From NCBI RefSeq assembly GCF_019212185.1, contig NZ_CP078138.1:4260501-4324500 (forward strand): 64,000 nt of DNA. The letters run 5' to 3'. This document shows, piece after piece, positions 39,577 through 50,718 of the stretch (positions are counted from its first letter, which is position 1; each line of letters begins with the position of its first letter). Below the pieces are notes generated by a model, which worked only from the letters and a program-made list of their open reading frames with translations, searched no databases and had not been told where the DNA came from. The stretch comes from Pseudomonas fluorescens (lineage in GTDB: Bacteria > Pseudomonadota > Gammaproteobacteria > Pseudomonadales > Pseudomonadaceae). The translations under genes were made by a program, and so were the position numbers.

Positions 39577-41082
39577 TCAGTTGTTGTACAGATCGATGAT
39601 CGCACTGACCGCCTGGGTCTTGACCTTGGAGGCATCGTTACGCGCCTGCTCGATCTTGTTCAGGTACGCCTCGTCGACGTCGCCGGTGACGTACTTGCCG
39701 TCAAACACTGCGCAATCGAACTGCTCGATCTTGATCTTGCCGCCACCGACCGCTTCGATCAAGTCAGGCAGGTCCTGATAAATCAGCCAGTCGGCACCAA
39801 TCAGGTCGGCCACGTCCTGAGTCGAACGGTTGTGGGCAATCAGCTCGTGGGCGCTTGGCATGTCGATGCCGTACACGTTCGGGTAGCGAACGGCCGGTGC
39901 CGCGGAGCAGAAGTAGACGTTCTTGGCACCCGCTTCGCGAGCCATCTGGATGATCTGCTTGCAGGTGGTGCCGCGCACGATCGAGTCGTCCACCAGCATC
40001 ACGTTCTTGCCGCGGAATTCCAGCTCGATGGCGTTGAGCTTCTGGCGTACGGATTTTTTCCGTGCCGCCTGGCCCGGCATGATGAAGGTCCGGCCGATAT
40101 AGCGGTTCTTGACGAAACCTTCGCGGAATTTCACGCCCAGGTGGTTCGCCAGCTCCAGGGCTGCGGTGCGGCTGGTGTCCGGGATCGGGATGACCACGTC
40201 GATGTCGTGTTCAGGACGCTCGCGCAGGATCTTCTCGGCCAGCTTCTCACCCATGCGCAGACGGGCCTTGTAGACCGATACGCCATCGATGATCGAATCC
40301 GGACGCGCCAGGTAGACGTGTTCGAAGATGCACGGGGTCAGGGACGGGTTGGTCGCGCACTGACGGGTGTGCAACTTGCCGTCTTCAGTGATGTAGACCG
40401 CTTCGCCTGGCGCCAGGTCGCGAATCAGGGTGAAGCCCAGCACGTCCAGGGAAACGCTTTCCGAGGCGATCATGTACTCGACGCCTTCGTCGGTGTGACG
40501 CTGGCCGAACACGATCGGGCGGATGCCGTGCGGGTCACGGAAACCGACGATGCCGTAGCCGGTGATCATGGCCACGACCGCGTAACCACCGACGCAACGG
40601 TTGTGCACGTCGGTCACGGCGGCGAACACGTCTTCTTCGGTTGGCTGCAACTTGCCGCGCTGGGCCAGTTCGTGAGCGAACACGTTGAGCAGGACTTCCG
40701 AGTCGGAGCTGGTGTTGACGTGGCGCAGGTCAGATTCGTAAATCTCCTTGGCCAGCTGTTCAACGTTGGTCAGGTTGCCGTTGTGCGCCAGAGTGATGCC
40801 ATACGGCGAGTTGACGTAAAACGGTTGAGCTTCGGCCGAAGTCGAGCTACCAGCGGTCGGATAACGCACATGACCAATGCCCATCTGACCGACCAGGCGC
40901 TGCATGTGACGCTGCTGAAACACGTCACGTACCAGGCCATTGTCCTTGCGCAGGAATAACCGGCCATCGTGGCTGGTCACAATACCGGCAGCGTCCTGGC
41001 CGCGGTGCTGGAGGACGGTTAGCGCGTCATACAGCGCCTGATTGACGTTCGACTTACCGACGATACCGACGATGCCACACAT
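39577..41082 (-). CDS. purF: Amidophosphoribosyltransferase PurF
   Basis: 501 residues. The ATG at 41082 puts the nucleophile Cys at position 2 (MCGIVGIVG), as the enzyme needs. N-terminal Ntn glutaminase domain, then the phosphoribosyltransferase motif [17 protein letters not shown]. First step of purine synthesis. Follows cvpA by 41 bases. Confidence 0.98.
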   Translation of the reverse strand: MCGIVGIVGKSNVNQALYDALTVLQHRGQDAAGIVTSHDGRLFLRKDNGLVRDVFQQRHMQRLVGQMGIGHVRYPTAGSSTSAEAQPFYVNSPYGITLAHNGNLTNVEQLAKEIYESDLRHVNTSSDSEVLLNVFAHELAQRGKLQPTEEDVFAAVTDVHNRCVGGYAVVAMITGYGIVGFRDPHGIRPIVFGQRHTDEGVEYMIASESVSLDVLGFTLIRDLAPGEAVYITEDGKLHTRQCATNPSLTPCIFEHVYLARPDSIIDGVSVYKARLRMGEKLAEKILRERPEHDIDVVIPIPDTSRTAALELANHLGVKFREGFVKNRYIGRTFIMPGQAARKKSVRQKLNAIELEFRGKNVMLVDDSIVRGTTCKQIIQMAREAGAKNVYFCSAAPAVRYPNVYGIDMPSAHELIAHNRSTQDVADLIGADWLIYQDLPDLIEAVGGGKIKIEQFDCAVFDGKYVTGDVDEAYLNKIEQARNDASKVKTQAVSAIIDLYNN

Positions 41083-41123
41083 GCGACGCAACCCCTACTT
41101 AATGAAACTGAACTGAACACGAC

Positions 41124-41684
41124 TCACTGCGGCGTTTTCGCCGTCGGCAAGAGGTGCTCCTTGAACGGTAATTCAGCGGGTACGCTGATACCGCTGGCCA
41201 GCCACTGACTGCTCCACCCCAATATGAGGTTTTTGGACCAGTCTGCAACCAATAGAAATTGTGGCACGAGCCTCGACTCCTGCCACCAGGCATCCTGCTG
41301 TACCGGGCCCAGGCTCAATAGCCCGACAGCGGTGACCACCAGCAACGCGCCACGCGCCGCGCCGAAGGCCATGCCGAGGAAACGATCGGTCCCGGAGAGG
41401 CCGGTGACGCGAATCAGTTCGCCGATAAGATAATTGATCATGGCGCCAACCACGAGGGTCGCGACAAACAGGATGGCACAGCCCGCAATGACGCGGGCCG
41501 ACGGAGTTTCGATGTATCCGGCGAGGTACTCGGACAGTGAGCCACCAAACATCCAGGCAACGACTCCTGCGATGATCCAGGTCACCAGCGATAGTGCTTC
41601 CTTTACGAAGCCGCGGCTCAGACTGATCAAAGCGGAGATGGCGATGATTGCAACGATCGCCCAGTCAACCCAGGTAAATGGCAC
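41124..41684 (-). CDS. cvpA: CvpA family membrane protein
   Basis: 186 residues with about four membrane helices (FTWVDWAIVAIIAISALISL, then near 30, 65 and 100) and a hydrophilic tail. The family is linked to colicin V production and envelope stability. Same order folC-dedD-cvpA-purF as in E. coli. Confidence 0.94.
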   Translation of the reverse strand: MPFTWVDWAIVAIIAISALISLSRGFVKEALSLVTWIIAGVVAWMFGGSLSEYLAGYIETPSARVIAGCAILFVATLVVGAMINYLIGELIRVTGLSGTDRFLGMAFGAARGALLVVTAVGLLSLGPVQQDAWWQESRLVPQFLLVADWSKNLILGWSSQWLASGISVPAELPFKEHLLPTAKTPQ

Positions 41685-41782
41685 AGTACAGCCTACAGAC
41701 GGATAAGGCGGCGCATTTTAGCAGAGCCCATGGCTATCGGTAAGCTGCGATTTTCACTGCATTTCACATTGGAACGATAGTT

Positions 41783-42442
41783 TCAGCCACGCTCGGGCTG
41801 GAAGCGCACCACAAAGCCCTTGAGGTTCTGCTTGCGATTCAGCACGTCGCGCAAGCGGTCGGCTTCAGCGCGCTCGATCAGCGGCCCGACAAACACCCGA
41901 TTCTTGCCGTCTGCGGTGCGGATGTAGGCGTTATAGCCTTGGCTGCGCAGGGTTTTCTGCAGGCTTTCGGCGCTTTCCCGGTTCGACAGGCTTGCCAGCT
42001 GCACTGACCAGCTGACAGACAGGCCGTTGGCATCGACCCGGCTCTGGGTGGTGTCAGGCTTGGCCGTGGCGACCGGTGCGGGAGCCGGTGCCGGCTTCGG
42101 CGCTGGCGGTGTGACGGTTTTGGCCACCACGGGTGCCGGCGCGATCGGAGCGCTCGGGGCAGCCGCTGGCGTACTTGGAGTTGGCGGCACCGTATCACCG
42201 ATGGCGATCTCGTCATCGCTCGGTACAGGCTCCTGCGGCAAGGCTTGCGGTTCAGGCACCACCACCGGCTCGACCTGCACTTGCGGCATCACGGGTGCCT
42301 GCGGGGCTGCCGGGGCCTGGACCACCACCTGGCGCTGCTCGTCTTCCCGGGAAAACAGCATCGGCAGGAAAATCACCGCCAGCGCCACCAATACCAGGGC
42401 GCCGACCATCCGCTGCTTGTACGCGTTATCCAGCAATGCCAT
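41783..42442 (-). CDS. dedD: SPOR-domain membrane protein DedD
   Basis: 219 residues from the ATG at 42442. One membrane helix (GALVLVALAVIFLPMLF), a Pro/Ala/Val-rich linker (about 40-135) and a C-terminal SPOR domain (WSVQLASLSNRESAESL to VRFQPERG) that binds denuded glycan at the division septum. The start overlaps folC by 17 bases. Confidence 0.9.
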   Translation of the reverse strand: MALLDNAYKQRMVGALVLVALAVIFLPMLFSREDEQRQVVVQAPAAPQAPVMPQVQVEPVVVPEPQALPQEPVPSDDEIAIGDTVPPTPSTPAAAPSAPIAPAPVVAKTVTPPAPKPAPAPAPVATAKPDTTQSRVDANGLSVSWSVQLASLSNRESAESLQKTLRSQGYNAYIRTADGKNRVFVGPLIERAEADRLRDVLNRKQNLKGFVVRFQPERG

Positions 42443-43733
42443 CTGCCGCTTCCTCCGTGGAGCGCCGAGCCAGCCATTCAAGGGCCTCGGCGACACAATA
42501 AAATGATCCGAACAGCAGAATCTCGTCATCTGCAGTCGCCTGCGCGCTCTGCCCTTCCAGGGCCTCGGCCACGCTGGCATAGGAACTCACTGAAGCGCCA
42601 AGGTTCTGCAACGCTGCGTGCAAATCCGCTACCGGACGCGCGCGCGCAGAATCGAGGGGGGCAACCGCCCAATGCGCGACGCTGGCATTCAGCTCGCTGA
42701 CTACGCCATCCAGGTCCTTGTCGGCCAGCAAGCCGAACACCGCCAGGCGCCGACCCGCTACCGGCCGACTGGCCAGACGTTGCGCCAGATATTGCGCAGC
42801 ATGCGGGTTGTGACCAACGTCGAGCATCAGGCTCAGGCGCTTGCCGTGCCAGGTGAACTGGCGCCGATCCAGGCGACCGATGACCTTGGTCGCCGTCAGT
42901 GCGGCCGCCAATTGCTCAGGAACCCACGGCAGGCCCAACAGTGCATAGGCCTGCAGCGCCAGGGCGGCGTTTTCCATCGGCAGGTCGAGCAACGGCAGAT
43001 CATGCAACTCAATCGGCTGGCCCTTTGCATCGACACCGCGCCATTGCCAGTGTTGCTCGGTCATGCCCAGATCGAAGTCGCGGCCACGCAGGAAGAACGG
43101 GCACGCCAGTTCGCGCGCCTTGTCCAGCAGCGGTTGCGGGGGATTGAGGTCGCCGCACAGCGCCGGAGCGCCCTGACGGAAAATCCCGGCCTTTTCGAAG
43201 GCCACGGATTCTCGGGTATTGCCCAGGTAGTCGGCGTGATCGACGCCAATGCTGGTGACCAGTGCGATATCGGCGTCCACCAGATTGACCGTGTCCAGAC
43301 GCCCGCCCAAGCCGACTTCGAGAACCACCGCATCGAGCCCGGCACGCTGGAACAGCCAGAACGCCGCCAGGGTGCCCATTTCGAAGTAAGTCAGGGTGGT
43401 CTCGCCGCGACCGGCCTCTACCGCAGCAAAGGCCTCGCACAGCTGGGCGTCACTGGCTTGTACGCCATTGACCTGCACCCGCTCGTTGTAATGCAGCAGG
43501 TGCGGAGAATTGTAGACACCGACGTTCAGGCCCTGCGCACGCAGCAACGAAGCCACGAACGCACAGGTGGAACCCTTGCCGTTGGTGCCGGTGACCGTGA
43601 TCACCCGAGGCGCCGGCTTGCCCAATCCCATGCGGGAGGCTACCTCTTGCGAGCGCGCAAGCCCCATGTCGATGGCGGACGGATGCAGTTGCTCAAGGTA
43701 GGCGAGCCATTCGCCAAGGGTACGATCGGTCAT
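42426..43733 (-). CDS. folC: Folylpolyglutamate/dihydrofolate synthase FolC
   Basis: 435 residues. ATP-binding [18 protein letters not shown], the [14 protein letters not shown] block and [16 protein letters not shown] typical of the Mur ligase-like FolC family. Start overlaps the accD stop by 4 bases. Confidence 0.96.
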   Translation of the reverse strand: MTDRTLGEWLAYLEQLHPSAIDMGLARSQEVASRMGLGKPAPRVITVTGTNGKGSTCAFVASLLRAQGLNVGVYNSPHLLHYNERVQVNGVQASDAQLCEAFAAVEAGRGETTLTYFEMGTLAAFWLFQRAGLDAVVLEVGLGGRLDTVNLVDADIALVTSIGVDHADYLGNTRESVAFEKAGIFRQGAPALCGDLNPPQPLLDKARELACPFFLRGRDFDLGMTEQHWQWRGVDAKGQPIELHDLPLLDLPMENAALALQAYALLGLPWVPEQLAAALTATKVIGRLDRRQFTWHGKRLSLMLDVGHNPHAAQYLAQRLASRPVAGRRLAVFGLLADKDLDGVVSELNASVAHWAVAPLDSARARPVADLHAALQNLGASVSSYASVAEALEGQSAQATADDEILLFGSFYCVAEALEWLARRSTEEAADGIAG

Positions 43734-44650
43734 AGGTTGGCAGGTGCCGGTGGAACCACGATTGGCTCGATGGGTGCAGCCACGAATACCGGGGTCGGCA
43801 GGCCCATCATTTGCGCCAGCAGGTTGCCCAGGCGCGGACGCAGTTCGGCGCGCGGGACGATCATGTCGATGGCGCCGTGCTCCAGCAGGAACTCGCTGCG
43901 CTGGAAGCCTTCCGGCAGTTTTTCACGCACGGTCTGCTCGATCACGCGCGGGCCGGCAAAGCCGATCAGCGCTTTTGGCTCGCCGACGATCACGTCACCC
44001 AGCATTGCCAGGCTGGCGGAAACGCCGCCGTAGACTGGGTCGGTCAGTACCGAGATAAACGGAATGCCCTCTTCGCGCAGACGCGCCAGCACCGCGGAGG
44101 TCTTGGCCATTTGCATCAGCGAGATCAGCGCTTCCTGCATCCGCGCACCGCCGGAAGCGGCGAAGCAGATCATTGGGCAACGGTGCTCCAGGGCGTAGTT
44201 GGCCGCGCGCACGAAACGCTCGCCGACGATGGCGCCCATCGAACCGCCCATGAAGGAGAACTCGAACGCCGAAACCACGACCGGCATGCCCAGCAGGGTG
44301 CCGCTCATGGAGACCAGCGCGTCTTTCTCGCCAGTCTGCTTCTGTGCCGCGGTCAGGCGGTCCTTGTACTTCTTGCCGTCACGGAACTTCAGGCGGTCCA
44401 CTGGCTCCAGGTCGGCGCCCAGTTCGGCACGGCCTTCGGCGTCGAGGAAGATATCGATCCGCGCACGGGCGCCGATACGCATGTGGTGGTTGCACTTAGG
44501 GCAAACATCCAGGGTTTTTTCCAGCTCCGGACGGTACAGCACCGCCTCGCAGGATGGGCATTTGTGCCACAGACCTTCAGGCACCGAGCTTTTCTTCACC
44601 TCGGAACGCATGATCGAAGGGATCAGTTTGTCTACTAACCAGTTGCTCAT
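43730..44650 (-). CDS. accD: Acetyl-CoA carboxylase carboxyltransferase beta subunit AccD
   Basis: 306 residues from the ATG at 44650 ([17 protein letters not shown], preceded by AGAAAG). N-terminal zinc ribbon with CPSC and CPKC pairs, then the crotonase-like carboxyltransferase domain ([19 protein letters not shown]). Works with AccA in fatty-acid synthesis. The tail is Pro-rich. Confidence 0.97.
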   Translation of the reverse strand: MSNWLVDKLIPSIMRSEVKKSSVPEGLWHKCPSCEAVLYRPELEKTLDVCPKCNHHMRIGARARIDIFLDAEGRAELGADLEPVDRLKFRDGKKYKDRLTAAQKQTGEKDALVSMSGTLLGMPVVVSAFEFSFMGGSMGAIVGERFVRAANYALEHRCPMICFAASGGARMQEALISLMQMAKTSAVLARLREEGIPFISVLTDPVYGGVSASLAMLGDVIVGEPKALIGFAGPRVIEQTVREKLPEGFQRSEFLLEHGAIDMIVPRAELRPRLGNLLAQMMGLPTPVFVAAPIEPIVVPPAPANL

Positions 44651-44924
44651 GCTTTCTTTCTCCAGTACCGGCGGCCCGAACGCTCTGGTTCGCAGCCCCG
44701 CGTATGCCCTTGAGCTAAATTCATGTGTGCGGCGATGATCGGTTCGTTGCGGGGTCGGTACGCGACCTGCCTGCAACGCACTCGACCCTCAGCCATCCAG
44801 ACAACCGGCGCTGCGCGGTTGCCACTTCGGTTTCGGCCCACCCGAGGGCGGCGCCCGCCTGCTGTATGCAGCGCGGATTTTGTACCATGCAGTGGACGGC
44901 GGCAGACTGCCAGCCGTCACATCA

Positions 44925-45548
44925 TCACGCGCTACCGCGCACAGCCTGCATAAATGCGCGAATTCTCGCGTGATCCTTGATGCCCTTGCCCTGCTCCACC
45001 CCACCGCTGACATCCACCGCATAAGGCCGGACCCGCGCAATGGCCTCGGCAACGTTGGCCGGCGTAAGGCCGCCAGCGAGAATGATCGGCTTGCTCAAGC
45101 CCGGCGGTATCAATGACCAGTCAAAGGCCTCGCCGGTTCCACCGGGCACACCTTCGACATAGGCATCAAGCAAGACGCCGCTGGCACTTGGGTAAGCATT
45201 GCAGGCGGCGGCGATGTCATCGCCGGCCTTGACCCGCAGGGCCTTGATATAGGGACGGTGCCAGCTTTCGCAGAAATCGGCCGCTTCATCGCCATGGAAC
45301 TGCAGCAGGTCCAGGGACACCGCATCGAGAATCTCGCCCAGCTCACAACGACTGGCGTTGACGAACAGACCTACGGTGGTCACGAACGGTGGCAACGCGG
45401 CAATGATCGCCCGCGCCTGCTGTACCGTGACCGCCCGCGGACTCTTGGCATAAAACACCAGGCCGATCGCATCGGCTCCCGCCTCGACCGCTGCCAGCGC
45501 GTCTTCTATGCGGGTAATCCCGCAAATTTTGCTGCGAACGGCTGGCAT
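44925..45548 (-). CDS. trpF: Phosphoribosylanthranilate isomerase TrpF
   Basis: 207 residues. [20 protein letters not shown] with the catalytic Cys, LLQFHGDE, and the C-terminal [16 protein letters not shown] phosphate site with its Asp. Tryptophan synthesis. Between truA and accD. Confidence 0.96.
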   Translation of the reverse strand: MPAVRSKICGITRIEDALAAVEAGADAIGLVFYAKSPRAVTVQQARAIIAALPPFVTTVGLFVNASRCELGEILDAVSLDLLQFHGDEAADFCESWHRPYIKALRVKAGDDIAAACNAYPSASGVLLDAYVEGVPGGTGEAFDWSLIPPGLSKPIILAGGLTPANVAEAIARVRPYAVDVSGGVEQGKGIKDHARIRAFMQAVRGSA

Positions 45549-45611
45549 GTCGTTGGAACCTCAGTGCAAATCGGGGAAAGTCCCGGATGGTAGCAAATGC
45601 ATTCGCAGGCG

Positions 45612-46436
45612 TCAGCCGTCAAGTTCCGAGAATCCGGTTAGGAAATGCGGGCCGATATAACGCTCCGGCAGCGCAAACTCATCGCGATACTCCACCTGCA
45701 CCAGATACAGCCCGTAAGGATGGGCCGTGACCCCGCCGGTGCGCCGCACGCGGCTTTCCAACACCTCTTTGGCCCACTCCACCGGACGCTCGCCGGTACC
45801 GATGGTCATCAGCACGCCGGCAATGTTGCGCACCATATGGTGCAGGAAAGCGCTGGCACGGATGTCCAGCACGATCATCTTGCCGTGGCGGGTGACGCGC
45901 AGGTGGTGGATTTCCTTGATCGGCGACTTGGCCTGGCACTGCCCCGCGCGAAACGCGCTGAAGTCATGTACGCCCAGCAGATACTGCGCGGCCTCGGCCA
46001 TGCGCTCGACATCCAGCGGACGATGGTTCCAGGTAATTTCTTCGTTGAGGTGCGCCGGGCGAATCTGATCGTTATAGATCACATAGCGATAACGCCGGGC
46101 GATCGCCTTGAAGCGGGCGTGAAAATGCGCCGGCATGACCTTGGCCCAACTGACGCTGATGTCGTGGGGCAGGTTGATGTTGGCGCCCATGACCCAGGCT
46201 TTCATCGAGCGCTCGACCTGGGTGTCGAAATGCACCACCTGGCCACAGGCGTGCACGCCAGCGTCAGTCCGTCCCGCACAGTGCAAGGACACGGGCGAGT
46301 CCGCCACTTTCGACAGGGCATTCTCCAGGGCCAGCTGCACCGTAGGCACACCGGACGCCTGACGCTGCCAGCCGCGATAGCGCGAACCCTTGTATTCAAC
46401 GCCCAGGGCGATGCGGAAAAAGCCTTCGGCGGCCAT
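45612..46436 (-). CDS. truA: tRNA pseudouridine synthase TruA
   Basis: 274 residues from the ATG at 46436. Catalytic Asp in CAGRTDAGVHACGQVVHF; RFKAIARRYRYVIYND and LHHMVRNIAGVLM are typical. Modifies positions 38-40 of tRNAs. The start is uncertain: the ribosome site is poor and the frame continues upstream, where a TTG 13 codons earlier is possible. Confidence 0.95.
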   Translation of the reverse strand: MAAEGFFRIALGVEYKGSRYRGWQRQASGVPTVQLALENALSKVADSPVSLHCAGRTDAGVHACGQVVHFDTQVERSMKAWVMGANINLPHDISVSWAKVMPAHFHARFKAIARRYRYVIYNDQIRPAHLNEEITWNHRPLDVERMAEAAQYLLGVHDFSAFRAGQCQAKSPIKEIHHLRVTRHGKMIVLDIRASAFLHHMVRNIAGVLMTIGTGERPVEWAKEVLESRVRRTGGVTAHPYGLYLVQVEYRDEFALPERYIGPHFLTGFSELDG

Positions 46437-46540
46437 TTCGGCAGCCGGGTTATCAATATTTGCCAAGGGGTAACAGCCTGCTGATAGACGCAAAGGCGGG
46501 CATTATAAGGCGCTCATGCCGGGATGCCAGCCGCCCCAAC

Positions 46541-46573
46541 AAAAACGGCAGCCTTCAGGGGCTGCCGTTTTTT
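46541..46573 (-). terminator. Terminator after fimV
   Basis: Stem AAAAACGGCAGCC / GGCTGCCGTTTTT, with T tracts in both directions, 23 bases after the fimV stop. Confidence 0.9.
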
Positions 46574-46595
46574 CATTCACCGTAAGAAACGATCA

Positions 46596-49511
46596 TCACG
46601 CCAGGCGTGCGAGCATCTCCCTGGCTTCGTTTTTCTGACCTTCACTGCCTTCGCTGATCACTTCACCAAGAATATCCCGCGCGCCGTCCTGGTCACCCAT
46701 GTCCAGGTAGGCCTGGGCCAGGTCAAGCTTGGTCGCGACCTCGTCGGTGCCGGCGAGGAAATCGAACGATTCCTCATCACCGTCCATCGCCAGCGCCAAA
46801 TCATCAGCGGTGAAGCTCGGCTCGCTGATCGGCGGGTCTTGCAGATCCGCGGAAAAACGATCCAGCTCGTCGTGCATGTCATCCAGATCAGCGATGAAAT
46901 CATCCGATTTGCCAGGTGCGAGCATTTCATCGGCCAGGGACAGGTCGAAGTCGGCCGGCAGGTCCAGGTCGTCCGGCGTCGGCTCGTCGCTGACAGGCGC
47001 CTCGGCTACCGGTTGATCATCCAGACTCAGTACCGCCTCGTCTGCAGCCAGGGTCGCCTCGGGCACATCGCCCGCCAGGTCGAGATCGAAATCAGCCAGT
47101 TCGCCTACCGTGTCGGTGACCTCTGTCTGCTGCAAGGCCGAGTCGACGCTCAGGTCGTCTTCCAGCGGAAAGTCTTCAAGGTCAGCGACAGGCGCAGAGG
47201 CAACCACTGTCGGCGACACCGCCTCCAGTTGATCCAGATCGAGGTCGAAGGCGGCATCGAAGTCCTCATCCGCCACCACGGCCTCGGCAACAGCTGGCTC
47301 CTGGGCGACTTCAGGTTGATCGAGGTCGAGATCGAAGGCAGCGTCGAAGTCTGAGTCCAGCGCAGCCACGTCGAGAGGTGGCGTGGACTCCGTGGCCACC
47401 TGCGGCAGCTCTTCAGTCACCACAGGCTGATCCAGATCGAGGTCAAACGCCGCGTCGAAATCCTCGTCCAATGCAGCGGTATCGGCGACAGGCGCTGCTT
47501 GCGGCAGCTCTTCAGGCACCTCGGGTTGATCCAGATCGAGGTCAAACGCGGCGTCGAAATCTTCTTCACTGACGCTGGCCACTTCAGGCTCCGCTGCGGG
47601 GGCTTCAGGCTGATCCAGCATCAGTTCCTTCACATACTGGGCATCCAGTTCGGCGGTAGCCGCAGCAGCGGCAATCCCGCCCACTATGGCTGCGGCGGCC
47701 ATGGCCGGGAAACGACCTTTCAGTTCCTCGACCTTGGCGAAGTTATCGCCATTGGCGATCAGCTGGCGCTCCTGGACCACGAACGCATCGCGATCGCCCT
47801 GCAAGCCATGGACTTCCATGAGCTTGAGGCGCAGATCGCTGCGCTGCGGCTCTTGCTGGATGCCTTCCTCGAGCAAGCTGACGGCCTGATTCAAACGACC
47901 TTCGTCGATATGCGTCTGCACGTGGTCGAGCAGGTCGCCGGAACGCTCGCCGGCCGGCGAAACCAGCGGTGCGGCGATGGGCGCGGTCATGACCACCGAG
48001 GCCACTGCCGGGGTGACCACCGCTGCCGGAGCTGGCGCGACAGGTGCAACCGTCTCCTCAGTGACCACCGACGGGGTCACCAGCTTGGGTGCCGGCTCTG
48101 CCACTTCAAGACCTTCGAAGCTGTTTTCCGGCAGTTCCAGGTCCTCGGCGAAGGCGGGCTCTTCCGCCAGCGCCTTGGCCATGCGCAGGTGTTTCTCGGC
48201 TTCCTGCTGGGCCTTGCGTCGGCGCGCCAACAGCAACAACAGCAGCGCCAGCAGCACTGCGCCGCCACCGACCAGGCCCATCAGCAGTGGATTGGTCAGC
48301 AGTTCGTTGTAGGTTTGTTCCGGCGTCTGTTTGGCAGGCACCTCGGCCGGTGTCGCTGGCGGCACTTCAGCGGCCGGCGTCGGGGCAGGCTCGGTTGACG
48401 TAGTTGCTGGCTGGGCCGCCAATTCCGCCGGCATGGCTGCCGCCGGTTCGGTGCTGGCGTCCGCCGGCGCGCCGCTCTCGGCTTGCAACTTGGCCAACTG
48501 GTTGTTCTTCAGCTCGATCAAACGCTGCAGCTTGTCCATCTGGCTCTGCAGGTCGGCCATGCGGCTTTTCAGTTCGGCGTTGTCACGACGGGTGGTGTCG
48601 AGGCTTTCCTGGGTAACCGCCAGTTGGTTGCCGATACCCTTGCTGTCGCCCACCGCGCCTTTGCCGGCTTTCTTGCCGGACTCGGCCGATACCAGGCTCA
48701 AATTGTCCCGAGCCGCGCCGGATGCCGGCGCTGGCTGGCGAGCGCGGCCCGTCGCATCGAGTTGCTGCGCCTGAGGCGGCACGTAGCGACGCCCCTCGCG
48801 CCAGGCCTTATTCTGAGCGGCGACCTGGGCAATGGCCTGGGATTGCGCAAGGCTGGTGCTCTGCGTTGCATCCGGCAGGCGCAGGACCGCGCCAGCCTTC
48901 AAGCGGTTGATGTTGCCGTCGATAAAGGCGTCGGGGTTCAGTGCCTGTATCGCCAACATGGTCTGTTGGATCGAGCCACCGTTGCGTGCCTTGGCGGCGA
49001 TTTCCCACAGGGTGTCACGCGGCGCGGTGACGTGCTGGGCAGTCGAGCCAGTCACCGGCGCATTGATGGCCGGGGCGGTTTGCGCGGCGGCATCGGCCGT
49101 CTCCGGCGAGAACTTCGACGGGTCGAGCAAAACGCTGTAGTCACGCAGCAGGCGGCCATTGGGCCACATGACCTGCACCAGGAATTTCACCATGGGTTCG
49201 GACAATGGCTGGCTGGACGTTACCCGCAGTACGCTCTTGCCGCTGGCATTGAGCACCGGGGTGAAGGTCAGATCGTTGAGGAAGGCCTGGCGATCCACGC
49301 CCGCCTTGGCGAAATCGTCAGCCGAGGCCAGGCTTGGCACTACTTCCGCCGCCGTGAGGTCCTTGACATCGAGCAACTCGATCTCGGCCACCAACGGCTG
49401 GTTCAGGGTCGACTTCAGGGTCAGTTCCCCGAGCCCAAGGGCATGCGCCATACCGGAGGACAGCGCCGAGGCGGCCGCTATTGCTAACACCAGTTTGCGA
49501 ACTTGAACCAT
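46596..49511 (-). CDS. fimV: FimV pilus assembly / polar hub protein
   Basis: 971 residues from the ATG at 49511. Signal peptide (MVQVRKLVLAIAAASALSSG...), FimV N-terminal domain (LGLGELTLKSTLNQPLVAEI), a LysM peptidoglycan-binding domain near 165-215 (HVTAPRDTLWEIAAKAR), a coiled coil near 300-345, one membrane helix (GLVGGGAVLLALLLLLLA), and a long acidic cytoplasmic part ending in the FimV C-terminal TPR-like domain (LDLAQAYLDMGDQDGARDIL). Four copies of a DFDAAFDLDLDQ unit lie at bases 47230-47570. Needed for type IV pili and polar signalling in P. aeruginosa. Confidence 0.95.
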   Translation of the reverse strand: MVQVRKLVLAIAAASALSSGMAHALGLGELTLKSTLNQPLVAEIELLDVKDLTAAEVVPSLASADDFAKAGVDRQAFLNDLTFTPVLNASGKSVLRVTSSQPLSEPMVKFLVQVMWPNGRLLRDYSVLLDPSKFSPETADAAAQTAPAINAPVTGSTAQHVTAPRDTLWEIAAKARNGGSIQQTMLAIQALNPDAFIDGNINRLKAGAVLRLPDATQSTSLAQSQAIAQVAAQNKAWREGRRYVPPQAQQLDATGRARQPAPASGAARDNLSLVSAESGKKAGKGAVGDSKGIGNQLAVTQESLDTTRRDNAELKSRMADLQSQMDKLQRLIELKNNQLAKLQAESGAPADASTEPAAAMPAELAAQPATTSTEPAPTPAAEVPPATPAEVPAKQTPEQTYNELLTNPLLMGLVGGGAVLLALLLLLLARRRKAQQEAEKHLRMAKALAEEPAFAEDLELPENSFEGLEVAEPAPKLVTPSVVTEETVAPVAPAPAAVVTPAVASVVMTAPIAAPLVSPAGERSGDLLDHVQTHIDEGRLNQAVSLLEEGIQQEPQRSDLRLKLMEVHGLQGDRDAFVVQERQLIANGDNFAKVEELKGRFPAMAAAAIVGGIAAAAATAELDAQYVKELMLDQPEAPAAEPEVASVSEEDFDAAFDLDLDQPEVPEELPQAAPVADTAALDEDFDAAFDLDLDQPVVTEELPQVATESTPPLDVAALDSDFDAAFDLDLDQPEVAQEPAVAEAVVADEDFDAAFDLDLDQLEAVSPTVVASAPVADLEDFPLEDDLSVDSALQQTEVTDTVGELADFDLDLAGDVPEATLAADEAVLSLDDQPVAEAPVSDEPTPDDLDLPADFDLSLADEMLAPGKSDDFIADLDDMHDELDRFSADLQDPPISEPSFTADDLALAMDGDEESFDFLAGTDEVATKLDLAQAYLDMGDQDGARDILGEVISEGSEGQKNEAREMLARLA
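47230..47570 (-). repeat. Acidic repeat units inside fimV
   Basis: Four DNA-level copies coding for the DFDAAFDLDLDQ motif, spaced by 60-90 bases of Pro/Val/Glu-rich sequence. Repeat number may vary between strains. Confidence 0.85.
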
Positions 49512-49707
49512 AGCCTCTTCCTTTGTTTGAACATTCCTCGGCCAGCGAGAAGGTGTTATTTGTCGCTGCCAAAAGGCATAGCGCACGAGCCTCGGATGAG
49601 TCCGTGCGCGATTAAGTCACGAGTGTCTGTACAGGCCGCGCATGGCGGCCCGTGTGCAAGCATAGCGTCGAGTTGAAATCATTCGACAAATTGTTGCCAA
49701 GTATCTT

Positions 49708-50718
49708 TTACACAAGGCGTTTTATCAACAATTCGGCCACCTGAACCGCGTTCAGCGCGGCCCCTTTGCGCACGTTATCTGACGTCAGCCACAGATTAAG
49801 TTCCGACGGCTCGTCGACTCCGTGACGAACCCGGCCTACGTAGACCACATCCTGGCCCACCGCGTCACCGACCGGGGTCGGGTAATCGCCAGCGTCCACC
49901 AGTTCGATACCCTCGCCCGCTTCCAAGGCTGCGTTGACTGCCGCCAGGTCGACCGACCGCGAGGATTCCAGGGTCACGCTCAGGCTATCGCCAAAAAACA
50001 CCGGGGCTTGAATGCAGTTCGCGGAAATTTTCAGCGCTGGCTGCGCCAAGACCTCACGCAGTTCGCGCACCAGGCGTTTTTCCAGCAGGGTATGGCCCTG
50101 CGCGTCCGGGGTACCGACCTGTGCCAGCAGGTTGAACGCCATCTGCCGGTCAAAGAACCGTGGCTCCAATGGCCGCGCGTTGAGCAACTCGGCGGTCTGC
50201 CGCGCCAACTCGGTCACCCCTTCCCGGCCCAGAGCCGAAACCGCCAGACTGGCAGTGACGCTGACCCGCCGCAGATCGAGCAACTGACGCAGTGGCGCCA
50301 GCACCACCGCCAGGAGTGTCGCGGCGCTACTCGGGCTGCTGATCTGAAACGGTTGTTTCAAGCCGGCCAGCACCTCGGCGTTGGCCTCGGGCACCACCTG
50401 CGGCGCCTGTTCTGCCGGCAAGGCGCCAGACAGATCGATCAGCGCGCACCCCGCCGCCGTCGCCCGTGGCGCAAAGCTCAGGGTAGCCGCGGGACCAGCG
50501 GCGAAAAACACCAACTGGACCTTGGCGAAATCAAACTCATCGACCTCCCGCACCCGCACGTTCTTGCCCCGGTACAACACCGAACTGCCGGCCGACTCGC
50601 TGCTGGCCAACAGGTGCAAGGTGCCCACCGGAAAATCACGCTCCTCGAGGATCTGCACGAGGGTTTCGCCGACCGTACCGGTGGCGCCGACAACGGCGAT
50701 ATCAAGGGTCTGGCTCAT
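49708..50718 (-). CDS. usg: Aspartate-semialdehyde dehydrogenase paralog Usg
   Basis: 336 residues, Rossmann start IAVVGATGTVGETLVQIL, overall like aspartate-semialdehyde dehydrogenase. At the usual active-site Cys the sequence is ISSPSSAATLLAVVL, with Ser and no Cys, so it is probably not a working dehydrogenase. Genes of this kind (usg) lie upstream of truA in E. coli; here fimV is between. Role unknown. Confidence 0.88.
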   Translation of the reverse strand: MSQTLDIAVVGATGTVGETLVQILEERDFPVGTLHLLASSESAGSSVLYRGKNVRVREVDEFDFAKVQLVFFAAGPAATLSFAPRATAAGCALIDLSGALPAEQAPQVVPEANAEVLAGLKQPFQISSPSSAATLLAVVLAPLRQLLDLRRVSVTASLAVSALGREGVTELARQTAELLNARPLEPRFFDRQMAFNLLAQVGTPDAQGHTLLEKRLVRELREVLAQPALKISANCIQAPVFFGDSLSVTLESSRSVDLAAVNAALEAGEGIELVDAGDYPTPVGDAVGQDVVYVGRVRHGVDEPSELNLWLTSDNVRKGAALNAVQVAELLIKRLV

